DNA of 64,000 nucleotides, from the NCBI GenBank assembly GCA_910591455.2, contig OU342823.1:5014501-5078500 (forward strand). Direction: 5' to 3'. Positions 25,218-38,391 of the stretch are shown here, in pieces. Under the pieces are notes generated by a model, which made no database searches, had not been told where the DNA came from, and saw only the letters and a program-made list of their open reading frames with translations. The DNA comes from Pholis gunnellus. Its lineage: Eukaryota; Chordata; Actinopteri; Perciformes; Pholidae. The position numbers and the translations under genes are program-made. The first letter of the stretch is position 1; the number at the start of each line of letters is the position of its first letter.

Positions 25218-25496
25218 GGGGCGACTGTGGCTCAGTGGTAGAGCAGGGTCGTCCTTCAGTGGGCAGTTCGATCCCCGGCTCCTCTAGTCCATGTTGATGT
25301 GCCCTTGGGGCAAGACACTTATCCCCAAATTGCTGGGTATTAATGATTAGATAGTCCTGATGGGCAGGTGGCACCTTACATGGTAGCCACTGTCATAAGT
25401 GTTTGAATGAGTGTGAATGGGTGAATGATGACATGTAGTGTTGAAGCGCTTTGAGTGGAAGACTAGAAAAGCGCTATACAAGTAGAGTCCATTTAC
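25218..25496 (+). mobile_element. tRNA-derived SINE
   Basis: The 5' part has an RNA polymerase III A box (TGGCTCAGTGG) and B box (GTTCGATCC) in tRNA-like arrangement. The body contains GGGCAAGACACTTATCCCCA and the 3' part GAAAAGCGCTATACAAG, all typical of a very abundant percomorph SINE. The copy is flanked by catatat at 25210-25216 and 25497-25503, a probable target-site duplication. It is not a functional tRNA gene: no acceptor stem pairs and the tRNA-like region is fused to an unrelated body. Confidence 0.85.
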
Positions 25497-27402
25497 CATA
25501 TATCAAACAAGAGTGGACATCACCAAAGAAGTCCCAATGAATGTTTCCATAATAGGTTGAAATAAATTAACCATGGTTTTAAATTTTAGTTTTTGACATG
25601 GTTTTAGCATGATTTAAAGCATGACAAACAGTGGACCTCCAAAATGTGACTGTGGTATGCTCACCCAAAGAATAGAGAAAGTCATCCTCTGTCCATCCCT
25701 TCATCCGTCCATCCATCTATTTCATTTTAAAATAAAGCCAATAAATATAATAATTGCCCATCCCCGTTTACCAAAAATGTGCCACTAATTGTGTGACATT
25801 TTATAACAATTGCCGGCTATGGTGCATTGCCGGGTGGTGAACAAAAGTGTGTGATATCTCATTCAGCTTTTCCCTCCCCTCACCGTCCCGTATCCTCCCT
25901 CTCTCTCGCACACATGTGCAGCCTCTTTCTCATATTGAGTGGAAGTCATCCAAGCCTCATCGCCCTATCTGTTCATCTGTGTCTAACTATCTGTTTGCCC
26001 TTTACTCGTCGCTGTGCCTCTGCGTGTCTGAGCATGTGAGCGGCATCCCTTGGGGAAGGCTGTTTTTTTAAGCTCACCCCAGGGTGCTGCATTCTTGACC
26101 CTATCCCTTTCTATCTTTACTCCCTCTTTCTCTCACTTCGTCCACATTGTCTCCACTTTGTTGTTCTCTGGAAGGCTCAGTCGGGAGACAGACACTTTGA
26201 AGCCTAAGGGCAGCTAAGGACACTCGCTCTCTGGCCTTTGAAAGACGTTAGCCGAGTAGGAGCAGGTGTCCTTGTGGACTAATGTTTAGTTTATTGTGTA
26301 ACGTTTATGTAGGGTCACTTTTTTTTCTGCTGTTTTTAACCTTTTTAAAAGTTAAGTTAATATCAGTCGGTCAGAGATAAGGATAAGTGCTCAAAGGAGG
26401 ATTTGATAGCGTGAAGGTTTGGTTGGCTGCATTCTAATTGATTTCTTCATTGATTCATTGGTTCATTGGGTCATTGATTGATCCATTTTGATTACTAGTT
26501 ACGCACATGTAGCAGCAATTTTACGCGAGGTGACGCACATGTCAATGCACTGCAATCAGCAGGTTTACAATACAGGCCATTATGTGTGATTTCTGCTCAC
26601 ACCAGACTCAATACCATGCTAATGGAAAAAAAACAACCCCTGATGAGATTGGTCGGCAGGCCATGCGTCACTGCTAAATTACTACGGGGTGCATCGCTGT
26701 CTATTTTCTCCTCATTTCTCACAGACACAACAAACTGAAATCAGAGCTCACTTCATAAGCCATGAATTTTAATGACAAGGAGTTTAAGGAGGGCTTCGGT
26801 GCTCCAATCGTGGCGGTGAGAATTCACGATGAGGTGTTGCAAATTGTTTACCACCGACGGAATGAACTGATGTGATTGTGATAGTTGTCTCACTTTGCTT
26901 TACAAAGCTGCAAATGGAGTGCACATAAAGAGTCGCAGCCCAACAAAGTCATCCTCCAATAGAGGTTCCATTGATACGGATTGGGATCAATAATGTGACA
27001 CACACAATTGCAATTGATAAACTGTTGCAAGCTAGTGCGCACTGCAACTAACTGAAGCCTTTCTTTCTTGCCCTTGATACTAATTGCAGATCATTGATCA
27101 TTATTGGCAGATACAGATCTCTTTGTTGTTTGATTAGCAGCTGGTCTACAAGGCTTGTAGACAATGATTTGATTCATTAGTAATATAAAAATACAGATTA
27201 ATGGAGCTTCATACCTCCCCGAAACTTATATGTTTACACTGATAACATAACATGTTGTGCTGCACTAAAGCTGTCCTCTACAAAATGCAAATGAGGGAGG
27301 ATCCAGATAGGTGGAGGAATCTACATTTTATATGATTTAATGACAGGTAATTCATCTCACAATGTGTGTGCGTGTGACTTTGTTTGTGTGTCTGGGCTCT
27401 GA

Positions 27403-27432
27403 GGTGTGTGTGTGTGTGGGGGGGGGGGGGGG
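27403..27432. repeat. (GT)n followed by a G homopolymer
   Basis: TG tract running into about 15 consecutive G residues. Confidence 0.93.
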
Positions 27433-27520
27433 TTGTTGTACGCATTTGTGTGTTTAAATGACGGTGCCAGCTCAGCGGTATAGAGCCTAATACATCTGCT
27501 ATTTTACTTAGCACCTCAGC

Positions 27521-27521
<1 letters not shown>

Positions 27522-27564
<43 letters not shown>

Positions 27565-27590
27565 GTGTGTGTGTGTGTGTGTGTGTGTGC
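27522..27590. repeat. (GT)n microsatellite, one interruption
   Basis: 69-bp TG tract interrupted by TAGG near 27563. Confidence 0.96.
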
Positions 27591-28240
27591 GCATAAACTG
27601 ACAGCAACTGACTTGTCATCCAAGGCATCCCCCCGGTGGGAGATAGAAGGTGGTGATAAGAACAGAAAAAGGTGCTAAACGCACACACACACACACTGGC
27701 TGGACTGCAGCTGCCACCAACACTTCTGCATCATCTTCATATCACATCCCGGTCTGTGTGCACATGCAGGTGAGGGACACGATGCACAGTGCATACTCAG
27801 ACAGGTTAGTCTGTACCTTCTCTCTGTTACTTCCACAGCGACTCCCTCACACTCACACACACATACACGCATGCAACGCAAGCTGCCAAGACCCTCCCTT
27901 AGGATCCAAGCAATAGTCAGTCAGGTAATTCATCTCAGAATGTGTGTGCGTTTCACTTGGTTTGTGTGTCTGGGCTCTTAGGTCTTAGGTCTGCCTCCTA
28001 CATTGTAACGATGATTCACCTGTCCTCAGCAGCTCTCGCTGTCTCTCTGACTTTCTCTCTCTCTCTGTCTCTCTTTCTCTGTCTCTCTCTCACTTACACA
28101 CACACACACACACACAACCCGTTACTGACTCTGACTTGTCAAACATCTCTGCCTCTTTGTCCCGATGAATCCGACGTCACACTGGGAACATGGAACGTTT
28201 TCAATAATAATTGCACACCAGTCACGATTCCTCCTCTGTC

Positions 28241-28242
<2 letters not shown>

Positions 28243-28282
<40 letters not shown>
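28243..28282. repeat. (GA)n tract
   Basis: 40-bp GA repeat with two GC interruptions. Confidence 0.94.
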
Positions 28283-28283
<1 letters not shown>

Positions 28284-28896
28284 CGCACTTCCTCCCTATT
28301 CTTTTCACACCTCACTGCTCTTGCTCTGCCTGTCTCACCCACCACATTTACACCTGGCTTTAAAAACAAAAAAGGCTTTGTGTGGATAAGATGTACAGAA
28401 TGCGTCTTTCCTCTAAAAACTGTTACAACAATTACTTTGTGTGGTACCGTCTTATCATAACCAATAGGTAAGTGTCTCATATTGTCAAATCAATGAGCCA
28501 GCCTGCATAAGGAGATTACACCTGGGCTTTTCCCTGCTATGCATATGCTGTGAACAATGACAGTGCATATTTTGCTCCTCTGTTTCTCTGTCAGCATGAT
28601 TGACTTAGTTCCCTTGCGGAGGTGACGCTTTTTTTATCCGGCAGCATTGGTGACACAGAGATGATAAAGGGAGAGAAATGATCTGCTTCCTCTTCTGCTG
28701 CTGCTGCAGCCTGATTCATCCTTAACTTGGTCGATAGTGCGAGTCTGGCAATGCATTCTGGGAGTCCACACTCTCGACTTTGTTCCTCCTCCGTGAACCC
28801 TTCCGCTTGCCGTTATCCCTATAGGTCGGTATCAGGTGTGTGTGTGAGTGGGTGAGTTATATCCAGGATTTGGAGGTTGTACTCCTGTGGGCCAAG

Positions 28897-28897
<1 letters not shown>

Positions 28898-28941
<44 letters not shown>
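28898..28941. repeat. (CA)22 microsatellite
   Basis: 44-bp CA tract. Confidence 0.97.
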
Positions 28942-28944
<3 letters not shown>

Positions 28945-31542
28945 CAATGCTTTCCCAAAAGAGAGCCACACAGACCCAATTAGTGTTTCCCTGCACCTCT
29001 AAACTAACTCTCAACAATTTTCTTGACAGTCCGACAACCACTCGTCTTGTTTTGACCCCTGCCCCACAAAAGTTTGTTTTTTAATGAGCTCTGTGTTCTA
29101 CAGATTTGTAATTGGAGTTTGAGCTCTCGCATTATTCAGACTTCTTCCTCTTCAGAGTGCTGCTATTGCATCATCTCATAATCAGCGGTTTCGCTCCAGT
29201 ATGAGGCAATTGCTGGGGTTTTCATTTTTTCCCCAGTCATCTGAATGAACTGGATATCTGCTCCAGGCGCTCACTGCATGTGAGTTTAGTGGTAGATCTC
29301 ATTGTCCTGCATCGTGTGAGGTTTACTGGCTATAACAAGTCAGTGAATCACATGTCGGACATGTTGAAATTGGCTATTCTTGTGGTATACGGCACATGAT
29401 CACATATTTTATTTAGTCCTCGTTGCAGGAGGCCAGTTGTTAACCTGCCGTGACTAATGTGGTGGAAAATATTCCTATACCTGCTTTGCGTGAGTTTTTT
29501 ACTGCTGAAATACATAATACCGAAAACCGGGTGGTCTTTAAAGTATTTATTCTCTGTGGAGAGAAGGTTCAATCATCACAACAGAATGCGTACAGTCTCA
29601 GTGAGGAACAACCAAGAAAAAAAGTCAACACACTTTCTTTATACAGAGTGAGCAACGGTGGGGGCCGATGGCCAATGTTACAGACATGTTGGTCTCCGAC
29701 TGATAGCAACAACAATGAACAAGCGTCCCAAAGGCCTTGGTGCTGGAACATTCTCTTACAACACAGTTAGTTATCTATGTGAACAGGCGAGGGAGAATTC
29801 TTCTTCTGCACAACAGAGACACGGTGAAGTTCAACAAAGTTCAGAGTAAAATGACTTTTGAATACAATAAACTGAGTAGAAATATATACTCTGTAAAAAA
29901 TGACCATTACACTAGAGGAAGGTGTCTCCCCTGATAGATGGACGCCGCTCTCGGGTGAGCTCGGGGGGTTGGGGTTTTTGGCCGCGGTCTCCCATCGCAC
30001 AAGGAGCGTCGCCACCGCAGCCGCTCATCACCCTTGGCGACAGGACCAGGATTCGCCGTCGCGGCTGCCAGTTGTCCCACGCCTATTCATCAAAGCGACA
30101 AATGGCTCGGGGGGGTTACCAATAGTGTGAGCTGCCTCGAAAGGATGATAGCGTGGCTCGGCTAGATATTAGCCACGAATCAGGGTTGTTACTCTTGCCA
30201 AAATGGTTGCGAATGGATTCATCATCATTTTTAAAAAATGATCAAATTAGATGGCTTTACCCAGATAAAAGAAAACTAGTGAAAAACTAGTAACATACAG
30301 CAGTGATGGACTACCAGGTGAAATTTGTGTGTATGAACCTGTATGGAAGCAGACTTCATCTCAGTACATGGTGTGCATCTTTCCAGCCAGTCAAAAGACG
30401 TACAGCAGTGAGTAGGCCGCCGAGCTGAGGGCTGCTCATCCACTTTAGTGTTTTAGCGAAGCTATCAACTCGTGGTTACGTCACACGAAGACACACGGTG
30501 CAGTCTCCAGGAACAGACACTCCACTAAAGAGCTCATCCGCCCACGGGCTTAAAAAACACCCTGCAGACAATATGTGTCATACCGTGACAAAATGTGCAT
30601 CTCTGACTGACACTCCAACAGTACTACCCTCTCAACAATACTCTCCACTCACTCCAACTTTCACTTTCTTTTCAGGGAATATTTATGAGTGAACACACAC
30701 ACACACACTCACTTGCACAGTCACACAATGTGCGAGCCGACCTGACATGAGTTACGTGTGTGCGAATGTTCTTATGTTCTTCTTGCCTGTGATAAAGGAT
30801 GCCCAGTTTCCTCCCGGGGCCTTGGAATGTGAATATGATTTTGAATGAATCATAGCTTTCCAGCGTCTGCCTGGATGTGTGTGTGTGGGGGGGGGGGGGG
30901 GGACATTGCCTGGAGGTTGGATGGCAGTTTGTAATTCAGTGAATTCCCAGAGAAGCAAAAGGCAGCTCGGTGTCTTCCTTCTCCTCTCCCCTTCTTGTCT
31001 CCTCTGGCGTTCACCTTTCTAGACGCACATCTAAAATGAAATATTGTTAAAGACATGGAAACTTGCTCCAGAAGTTCCACAGCTGCTGCATGTTTCCAGC
31101 AAAGTGCAGTTCAAGAACTTTGGAATCTGTCAGAGAGCCACTTCCAAGTATGACAGCCGCCATCGGAAGTCTGTGCCGATTCTACTCATTCTTCACTCAA
31201 CGTCTTTTATCAAAGTGTTGCTCACCTTTTTCTATTTTAAGTTGGTGCTCAGCACACAGCAGGAACACAAGTGTGGCAAGTGAGGCTGATAATGTCGGGT
31301 TATATCGTTTCAATTTCCTTCGAAACATTGAGCCGAATAAATGAGTTCCAGTATTCAAGAGAAACCATAATCATATTCGGAGTTATTTAATAATGGTGTC
31401 ACGATCAGAATTTCCGTCAGTAGAAATTGGTCCTGCGCTTATAAACAGGACATAGAACACAGTATAAATACCACAGATGCAAATTAGAATATTTACAGCA
31501 GACATTTACAGCAGTAAAAAAAATGTCCATGACTGACACGAC

Positions 31543-31578
31543 CCTACGAGGTGGCCTACGAGGTGACCTACGAGGTGG
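31543..31578 (+). repeat. 12-bp tandem triplicate
   Basis: CCTACGAGGTGG occurs three times head to tail, the middle copy ending GA instead of GG. Confidence 0.95.
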
Positions 31579-34512
31579 CGCTCCTGTAGACGTCACATCA
31601 ATAATGACTCGTCTTTTGGTCTGGAGGCAGTCTGTTTAACACTCCTTGTGGTTTTGTTTACATGAAAATGGTTTTGATACAACAGTGAAGAGAATGGATG
31701 CAGCAAATTGGACATCCTGAAAAATCACAGGCTCTGACATTTCACACCCACTCGCTCCAAAACACAAGACAGAAGACAAGAATACTCATGGGTCTTCCTC
31801 CCTGTGATACATTGCACACCCTCCCTACCTCCTGGTAGGTGCATCTGGTCATTTGGAGGAAAAACAAATCAATTCCCCTCAAGTTGTACAAATGATAAAA
31901 GCCTCCCAGTTTTTTCTTTTTCTTTTCCATGAAGGCAAGTCTATTTAGTTTGCAGTGTGTCTGTTGTGTTCATTATGACTGCTAAAGCTGGGGTGGATAA
32001 TGTTAAGAAACTAGACAGAGTACGTTAGTAATAATATACCCAACAGAAAAAAACCAGCCTTGTGTTTCCAACTATTATCTAATGAACGTAGCTAGCCCCG
32101 CTAGCTCCAAAAGTTGCTAAATCTAGCGAGAAAGTCGGCAAGTCAGCAACACTGACACTTCAGGCCTCCCCCCAAAGCCACGCCCCCAAAAGTATCACTA
32201 TTAATGTTAACAACCAACATGACTGCTAGCTGTTGGCTGTCACGCTAGCAGCTTGTGGAAGACTTCAGTGACGTGCGGTGAGTGCACGCACATAGACAGG
32301 CAGGCAGGTGGTCCGTCCAATCTTTTCATTTCTTTTTTTTTTGTACGAGCATTTAATTTATCAATTACTGTCGGGATGTAAAGAGAATTTCAACAAGGAG
32401 AAGATTGACAGCCCAAGCTTTAAGTCAAACACCTCACATCAAAGACAGGTAGAAGTAACTTTTAATTTGAACTTCAAGAGCTTATACTCAGAAAGGCTTC
32501 AGGACAAACTTTACAAACCTTACTCTACGCCTCTAGATCTACAAACACCATGTCATTTCTGGCCCCAAGCCAGCAGCTGGCCTCTGTGATATGATTGATA
32601 TCATTAAGTGTTATCACACACAGCTAAAGGTTTTCTGCACATCTACAGACATTCCCTTTTTGCACACGTTCACCATACTCTACAACCATAGCCTTTAAGA
32701 AGGGATTGTGTTCATCCAAACATATCTCACTCCCCATCTACTTGCCTTTAATATGGACCTCATTCTTAAATCATTGGGGGCCCTAAGGGTTAAGCCAGAT
32801 TCATGTTTGATGCAAGGTTTTAACACTAGTCCCACACCGGTTGGTGTCATCATCCAAAAGTCTACATTTTGCCTGATGGGCAGAAGAAGAGAGAGTCAAT
32901 AACTCCACTCTTCTAACCACGTTCACTCGGTCCACTGCCTTTATAGTGCTGTTAGTGTGAAAGAGGCTTCTCTTTGGCATTGTTATCCTGGCAGCAAAAG
33001 GGGCTAAACCCAAATACACCTCCCATCCACAGTGTGTGATTAGCTTTGTATGTGGCTACATGTCTTTCAAAGTGGCTTCTTTTAGGTTTGTATTTAAAGC
33101 AAACACTCTCACCTTATTCATTCTCATACATCAGCAGCTCAAACAGCAAATGAATGAATTACATCATTCTGTTTTGCTTCACTAATCAAGTCACTATCAT
33201 GGTGAGATTAATGCTCACAGGTGCTCCCTCTGAACCCTTTTTCCTTAAATGTATACACGCAGTGTTCTCTTCATATCTATCTAAGTATAGTCCTAACACT
33301 TTTCAGTACTTCACCTCACCTTTTATCTCTACATCTACTTGTTGCCTCAACATCCGTTTTGTCAGACAATACGCCTGCTTTCTTTGATCCCCTCAGACTG
33401 TTGTGGATGCTGTGGGACCTTTTACAACCATGACAGAAGTGTCCACCCCATCCTGTCTCTGGTTGGAAGACCACGTTCATACTAAAAAAAGAGGATTTAC
33501 TGTACAGGGGATGACTTGATGGCCATTACATTCCCATGAGGGATTTGATGGAGGCTTTTAATTCTACAGTTAAGGATGATAGAGAGGAGTAGTTTTCAAA
33601 TTTGATATTATAATCCAAGATTGCTTTTAGCTCATTTGATAGACTTTTAAATCCACCTTAACCACTCATGACAGAGATGTGGAAAACATTTCCTGTAGTT
33701 TGTCACCATGAAAACATAAGAGAATGAAATCGTTGCTGTCCATGAAGTAGGATACCCCACCTACCAGCCTGCATAGGGATGTCACGAAAATCCTATCCCC
33801 AATATATTACCCATAATCATCAGCCCACTGTCTGTTTCTAAGGTGACTCTCTGATCAAAAGTACTGGAGACAGTTCTGTCTGTGATGGATTGGCAGTTTG
33901 TTCAGGGTGTCTCCCTGCCGTACACCAAGTGCATTATGGGAGCTATAAGGATGTCCCCGTGTTATTAGTCATTTTAACAAGCCTTCATTCCCTTAGGGGG
34001 GATCCATCTTAAGTGCTGTTCCATTAGTCTGATAACTGGAGTGATGCTGCTGAGAGCGACCTTTTGAGGGGGCAGGTTCTCGATTCACTACATGTAGACG
34101 TCAGGATGACATCTTCTCGAGAACACACTTTGATCCCCTTAACAGTTACGGAGCACAACCCACGGTAGAAGAAGCCATTTAGAGGGTTTGTACTCACCCT
34201 GCTCTGTGAGTGGCTCCGTTTATCACCGAACACCAGAGGGGGAGTCAGGGAGAGCACGTCAGACGACTGAATACCAATCGACATGCGGAGAAAAGGAATG
34301 AGCAGAAAAACAATAAGACAAAGACGGAGAGGCTGCTGAATCCTCACCAGCTTCCCCCGGTCGTCACGGTGTGTTGTGACTCCCTGGCCAGGGAGGGGAG
34401 CTGCTGGCTCCCAGATAGAACCCATCCCATCATGTTAGAGAACCACAGCCATTTATCAAGGCCACCATCGATTTGTTGCTCTACTAACAAACATCTTGCC
34501 CGGGGCAGAGTT

Positions 34513-34528
34513 TGTGTGTGTGTGTGCG

Positions 34529-34625
<97 letters not shown>

Positions 34626-34675
34626 GTGTAGGTGTGTGCGTAGGGGTGTGTGTACGTGTGTGTGTACGTGTGTGT
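34513..34675. repeat. Compound (GT)n microsatellite
   Basis: About 110 bp of near-pure TG followed by interrupted TGTAGG, TGCG and TACG variants. Confidence 0.96.
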
Positions 34676-36040
34676 CATGATAGTCTTGTGGGAAGAAAAG
34701 TGCAGTATGTGTGTGCCAAAGCATTTTAAGATGGTAATGCTTGTTTGAGCTGGAAGAGCTTTACTTGCTAACCCTCAACCTCCTTCTTTCTTTCTGTCTT
34801 TCCTTTTATCTTTCGTTCCGTCTGTCTTTCTTTTTATCTCCAGATAGACGGATGGATATATGATAAATGGATGGATGGATAGATAAATAGAGAGACAGAC
34901 AGCATCACTTATCATCCCTCCACTTCTCTCACCTCTCCATTGTCCTCTCTCACTCGTTCATCTCACTGTACACCAGCTACTCTCCAGGTTTAAATTTAGC
35001 TTGGAGTGTCTCTCCTCTGTATCCAGGCAACCTGTCCCCCATATGTAAAGAACCAGCTGTGCTCGAGCCCTCCTCCAATTTTCTCCTCTCCTTCTTCTTT
35101 CCCTATTATTTTAATTTTTTTTTAACCTTTTCTTGCGACTTTGGCCCAGAAAACCTAGAGCATCATTTACGCCCCGTAGTCACAAGCTGAGCTGACAGAG
35201 AGGGCGGGCCAGCCTTTAAAACAGAGTCAGTCAGGTGGGAGGCCATGAAGACTCCAACCAGTAACCAGTCAGTTAGCCGACCAGCTGGCAAATAATTAGC
35301 CCAGTCGGTCAAAAACCAATCACATAGACATCACACGTACAAATTGGTATGTTGGTCTATGTGTGTGTGCATCATTGGGTTACAGTGCTAGGACAGGTGC
35401 GGGTCCAGTAGCATCCCATCAAATCCACAACCAGTTTCATTTATCATGAAGACAGCTGGGGCCTAATTATAAAGCTGCTGTTGCTCGCTCTCCCTCCCTC
35501 TCACCATCATTACTCTTACACACACACACACACACACACACCATGCATGCAGGTAATTAACCTGTAAACTATGCATAAAGCACTCATATATTTGCAAACT
35601 TTAGGACATGTTAGTCACTCAAAGAAAACAAAAAGAAAGTTTGCCAAGATGAGATGAAAAACTGCCCAGTTCTGGACAAAGACGTATCAGAATAGTCTGC
35701 TAAATCAGGCTCAACAACGTATATAACACTTGCAACACGATACAAAGAAATTGCTTTTGTGTTCTTCAAATAACGGCACCTGTAACATCAACCGGATGAT
35801 CACAAAGCACCTGATTGGTGGAGCTTATCGTGGGCGGTACGCGGCCGTGAAAAGAGACTCCCGTGCATCACTTCCTCCCAGGGCGAGTACCAACCCACAA
35901 CGAGCGACCCGCTCGCTTTGAAGGGGGGGGGGGCTTTCAGGTCTGAAGGAGGAGGGGTTTGTTCAAATCTCCCTGAGCCTATTTTTAACATGCTAGCATC
36001 GCATAATGAGGCTAACTGCTCTGTGACCTTTAACAGCATT

Positions 36041-36047
36041 GTGTGTG

Positions 36048-36082
<35 letters not shown>

Positions 36083-36084
36083 GT
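36041..36084. repeat. (GT)n microsatellite, interrupted
   Basis: 44-bp TG tract with one TTT interruption; a short TA/CA run follows at about 36150. Confidence 0.95.
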
Positions 36085-37679
36085 CAGCTACGGCACACAA
36101 CTCTTTTCACCTGACACCACGGTTGCACTGTTTGCACACACGTATACACATATATATATATACACACATGGACAGAGTGCAGTATGGGTAACTGTGAAAT
36201 ATTCCCTGGGAGCAACACCACACACACACACACACGGCCCCTGCCTACATGTCTTCTACAAATCTTCCACGTATTCTTGCACTCCAGGATCCGTCCTCCA
36301 TACTGTTGGGATGAGTCTGTGCTTCCCCCTCTCTGTCTGTGATATGGGATGTGGTTCTGAACAGCCTGGTTGCAAAGGCCACTGATCTGGGGAATCATGC
36401 ATTAATACTGGCTGCCTCTTCTGCCCCAGTAAACAACCCAGTCCAGCAGTGGCCAAGACCCTTATTATCCCTCATAGTCCGGATCTGTCACTGCACGTCT
36501 ACAGTAACTGATATATTGGGGATATGAGCCAGTTGAAATTGTGCAAAGTTGCTCACTGACCACAGTCAAATTCTGTTGTATTTCTTTTTGCATATTTGTT
36601 TTGAGCATAATTCATTGTCATTATGCAACACAGGGGATGCACAACAAAATGCAATTCACTACAAGTAAAAACATGACAAACGTAGAAACAAAAACAGCAG
36701 TGCATTAGTTGAATTTGGCTTACATCTTCACATTAAACATTAAAAATCAGGGAAACTGTGTCCATCGTCGTTGACAATGTTTGAGCACCAAGCATAAACA
36801 CAGAGTCCACCTCCTCTCGTCCAACCAGAGTCCTGCGAACTGCCCGTTAGGTGCAGCTTGATCCAGGATGCCAGAACAGACCCCATGTTGCTGGATCAGC
36901 CTGTGTTTTCCTGGGACCGGACATCAGCTAGGAGCAGGCTGGGTGCTTAGCTTAGCTATAGCAGAGTCGAGAGGGAGGTCTACTTGCAGGTCCAGTTTAA
37001 TGTCACTTTTTTCATTCTGTTAAAGGGAATATTCGCCACCTTTTATGTAGATGTCAGTGTCTATGGTTAATGTAGAAGATTGAATCGATGAATCCCTCGG
37101 CGCGTTGACCGAGAAAGCCGAGTTCTCCTCCCCGTGGAGTGGTGTCGGCACGGCCTACGCCTACCAGGATGCACTAGATTGCATAATACTATAAGGTGTG
37201 CCCACTTTTTTTTTTCTATAATATGATCACAAAATACCAGCACATAGAACGCTGTGAAAGCATATATGCCATTGTTTTCTCTCTCTCTCTCTGTGTCTCT
37301 CTCTCTCTCTCTCCCTCCCACAGCTTCCCTCACCCCCCTCTGTACGCATCTCTCCCTCTTTTACTTCCTCTCTGATTATCCTCAACAGAGCATCTCATCT
37401 TCTTTTGTGCAGAGATTTCTTTTTTTCTCTTTGAGCAAAAACACTTCTCACAACACGCTCCTTTTCTCTCTCCCTCCCGCCCTCCCTCTCTCTCTCTCTC
37501 CCTCCCTCCCTCTTTCTTTGTCTCTCTTTTCGTAGTAGTAGTAGTAGTAATACCAGCCGCAGCTGAACGGCAACCAACTCTCCTGTTGCAGTCTCTTTTT
37601 TCTCTTCCTCCTCCTTCTCCTCCTCTTCTCTTTACTGCACGTTGATCCGTTCAATGATTCGGAGGAGTTAAAAGCCAGG

Positions 37680-38199
37680 CAGCCGTCAGCACGGATCGCT
37701 GTGGGGAGGGGGCGGACAGTCGAAGAAAGTCATTGAGACGTGCAAAAAAAGTGATGCCAGCGGTGGCTTGATGAGGAACCAGCTGAGGACTGATCCATGC
37801 GGGAGGAAGGGAGAGCTAGAGACAGCAGGCAGGCTGAGTTCCAGTTGCATCAGGGTGGAGGCTGTTGAATAGTTGGATGTTGAGCGGGCTGCTGAGCCGC
37901 GGCGGCTGCTGCCTCCATTTGGAAGCTTGAGGGAGAAGAAGAAGCCTATGAGGACGAAGAAGAGCGGAGAAGATGCACTTTACCCGCAGGGAGGAATAGA
38001 GAGATCACCCCTCTTCCATGTGACATCTGAGTCCTGCCACACTCCGCCTCCCATGGCTGCCTAGGCACTGTGACCTCCTCCTCCCTCAGTGACGCCACAT
38101 AGTGTAGGTCTCGGTGCGGCGGGCGGTCACGGACACCCAGGAGGGGGGGCCGCTCCCCCCCGACCCTGACCCCGCCTCGGTGAGCCGCCACTGAAGACC
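37680..38199 (+). promoter_or_regulatory. CpG-rich candidate internal promoter
   Basis: A GC-rich block with many CpGs (especially 38090-38400) follows a CT-rich tract (37270-37530) and precedes the candidate first exon at 38200. It stands out from the AT-richer intron on either side. A small frame from 37873 to 38064 lies within it and resembles no known protein. Base composition plus the downstream ATG and donor suggest a promoter and leader, but no core elements are definable. Confidence 0.4.
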
Positions 38200-38391
38200 A
38201 TGGTCCTGCCGTTGCTGCTCAAGCTCCTCGACGTCTTCCTGCACCAGTCGACTTTTGCCAAAGCCGCCGATCGCTGCTGCTGCTGCCACCCGGCCGCTCT
38301 GATGCCGCGCCCGCCCGGCCCGCCGCTCCCCTGCCGCCGCGGGTGGGAGGCAAGAGAACGCCCACAACGCCTGCCCACCGAAGAGAGCGAG
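38200..38391 (+). CDS. Candidate alternative first coding exon of the ERG gene (unrecognised N-terminus)
   Basis: This 192-bp open segment starts at an ATG in strong Kozak context (ACCATGG) and ends at a good donor (GAG|GTGAGA) in phase 0. Splicing to 60391 would therefore fuse 64 residues ending PQRLPTEESE to VLSLGADVL in frame. An in-frame TGA at 38167-38169 lies upstream, so this is the first usable ATG. The peptide begins with a leucine-rich helix-like stretch (MVLPLLLKLLDVFL), then a CCCC cluster near residues 26-29, a proline-rich stretch, and a basic/acidic tail. It has no PAS domain and no resemblance to the 1b N-terminus. It sits in a CpG-rich block inside the 40-kb intron, same strand as the gene. 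I do not recognise it. It could also be a noncoding leader, or the first exon of an unrelated nested gene. Confidence 0.4.

Noticed and set aside
25218..25300. tRNA gene
   Set aside because: A and B boxes are present, but the sequence continues into a SINE body with a LINE-like tail and flanking duplications, and the acceptor stem does not close.
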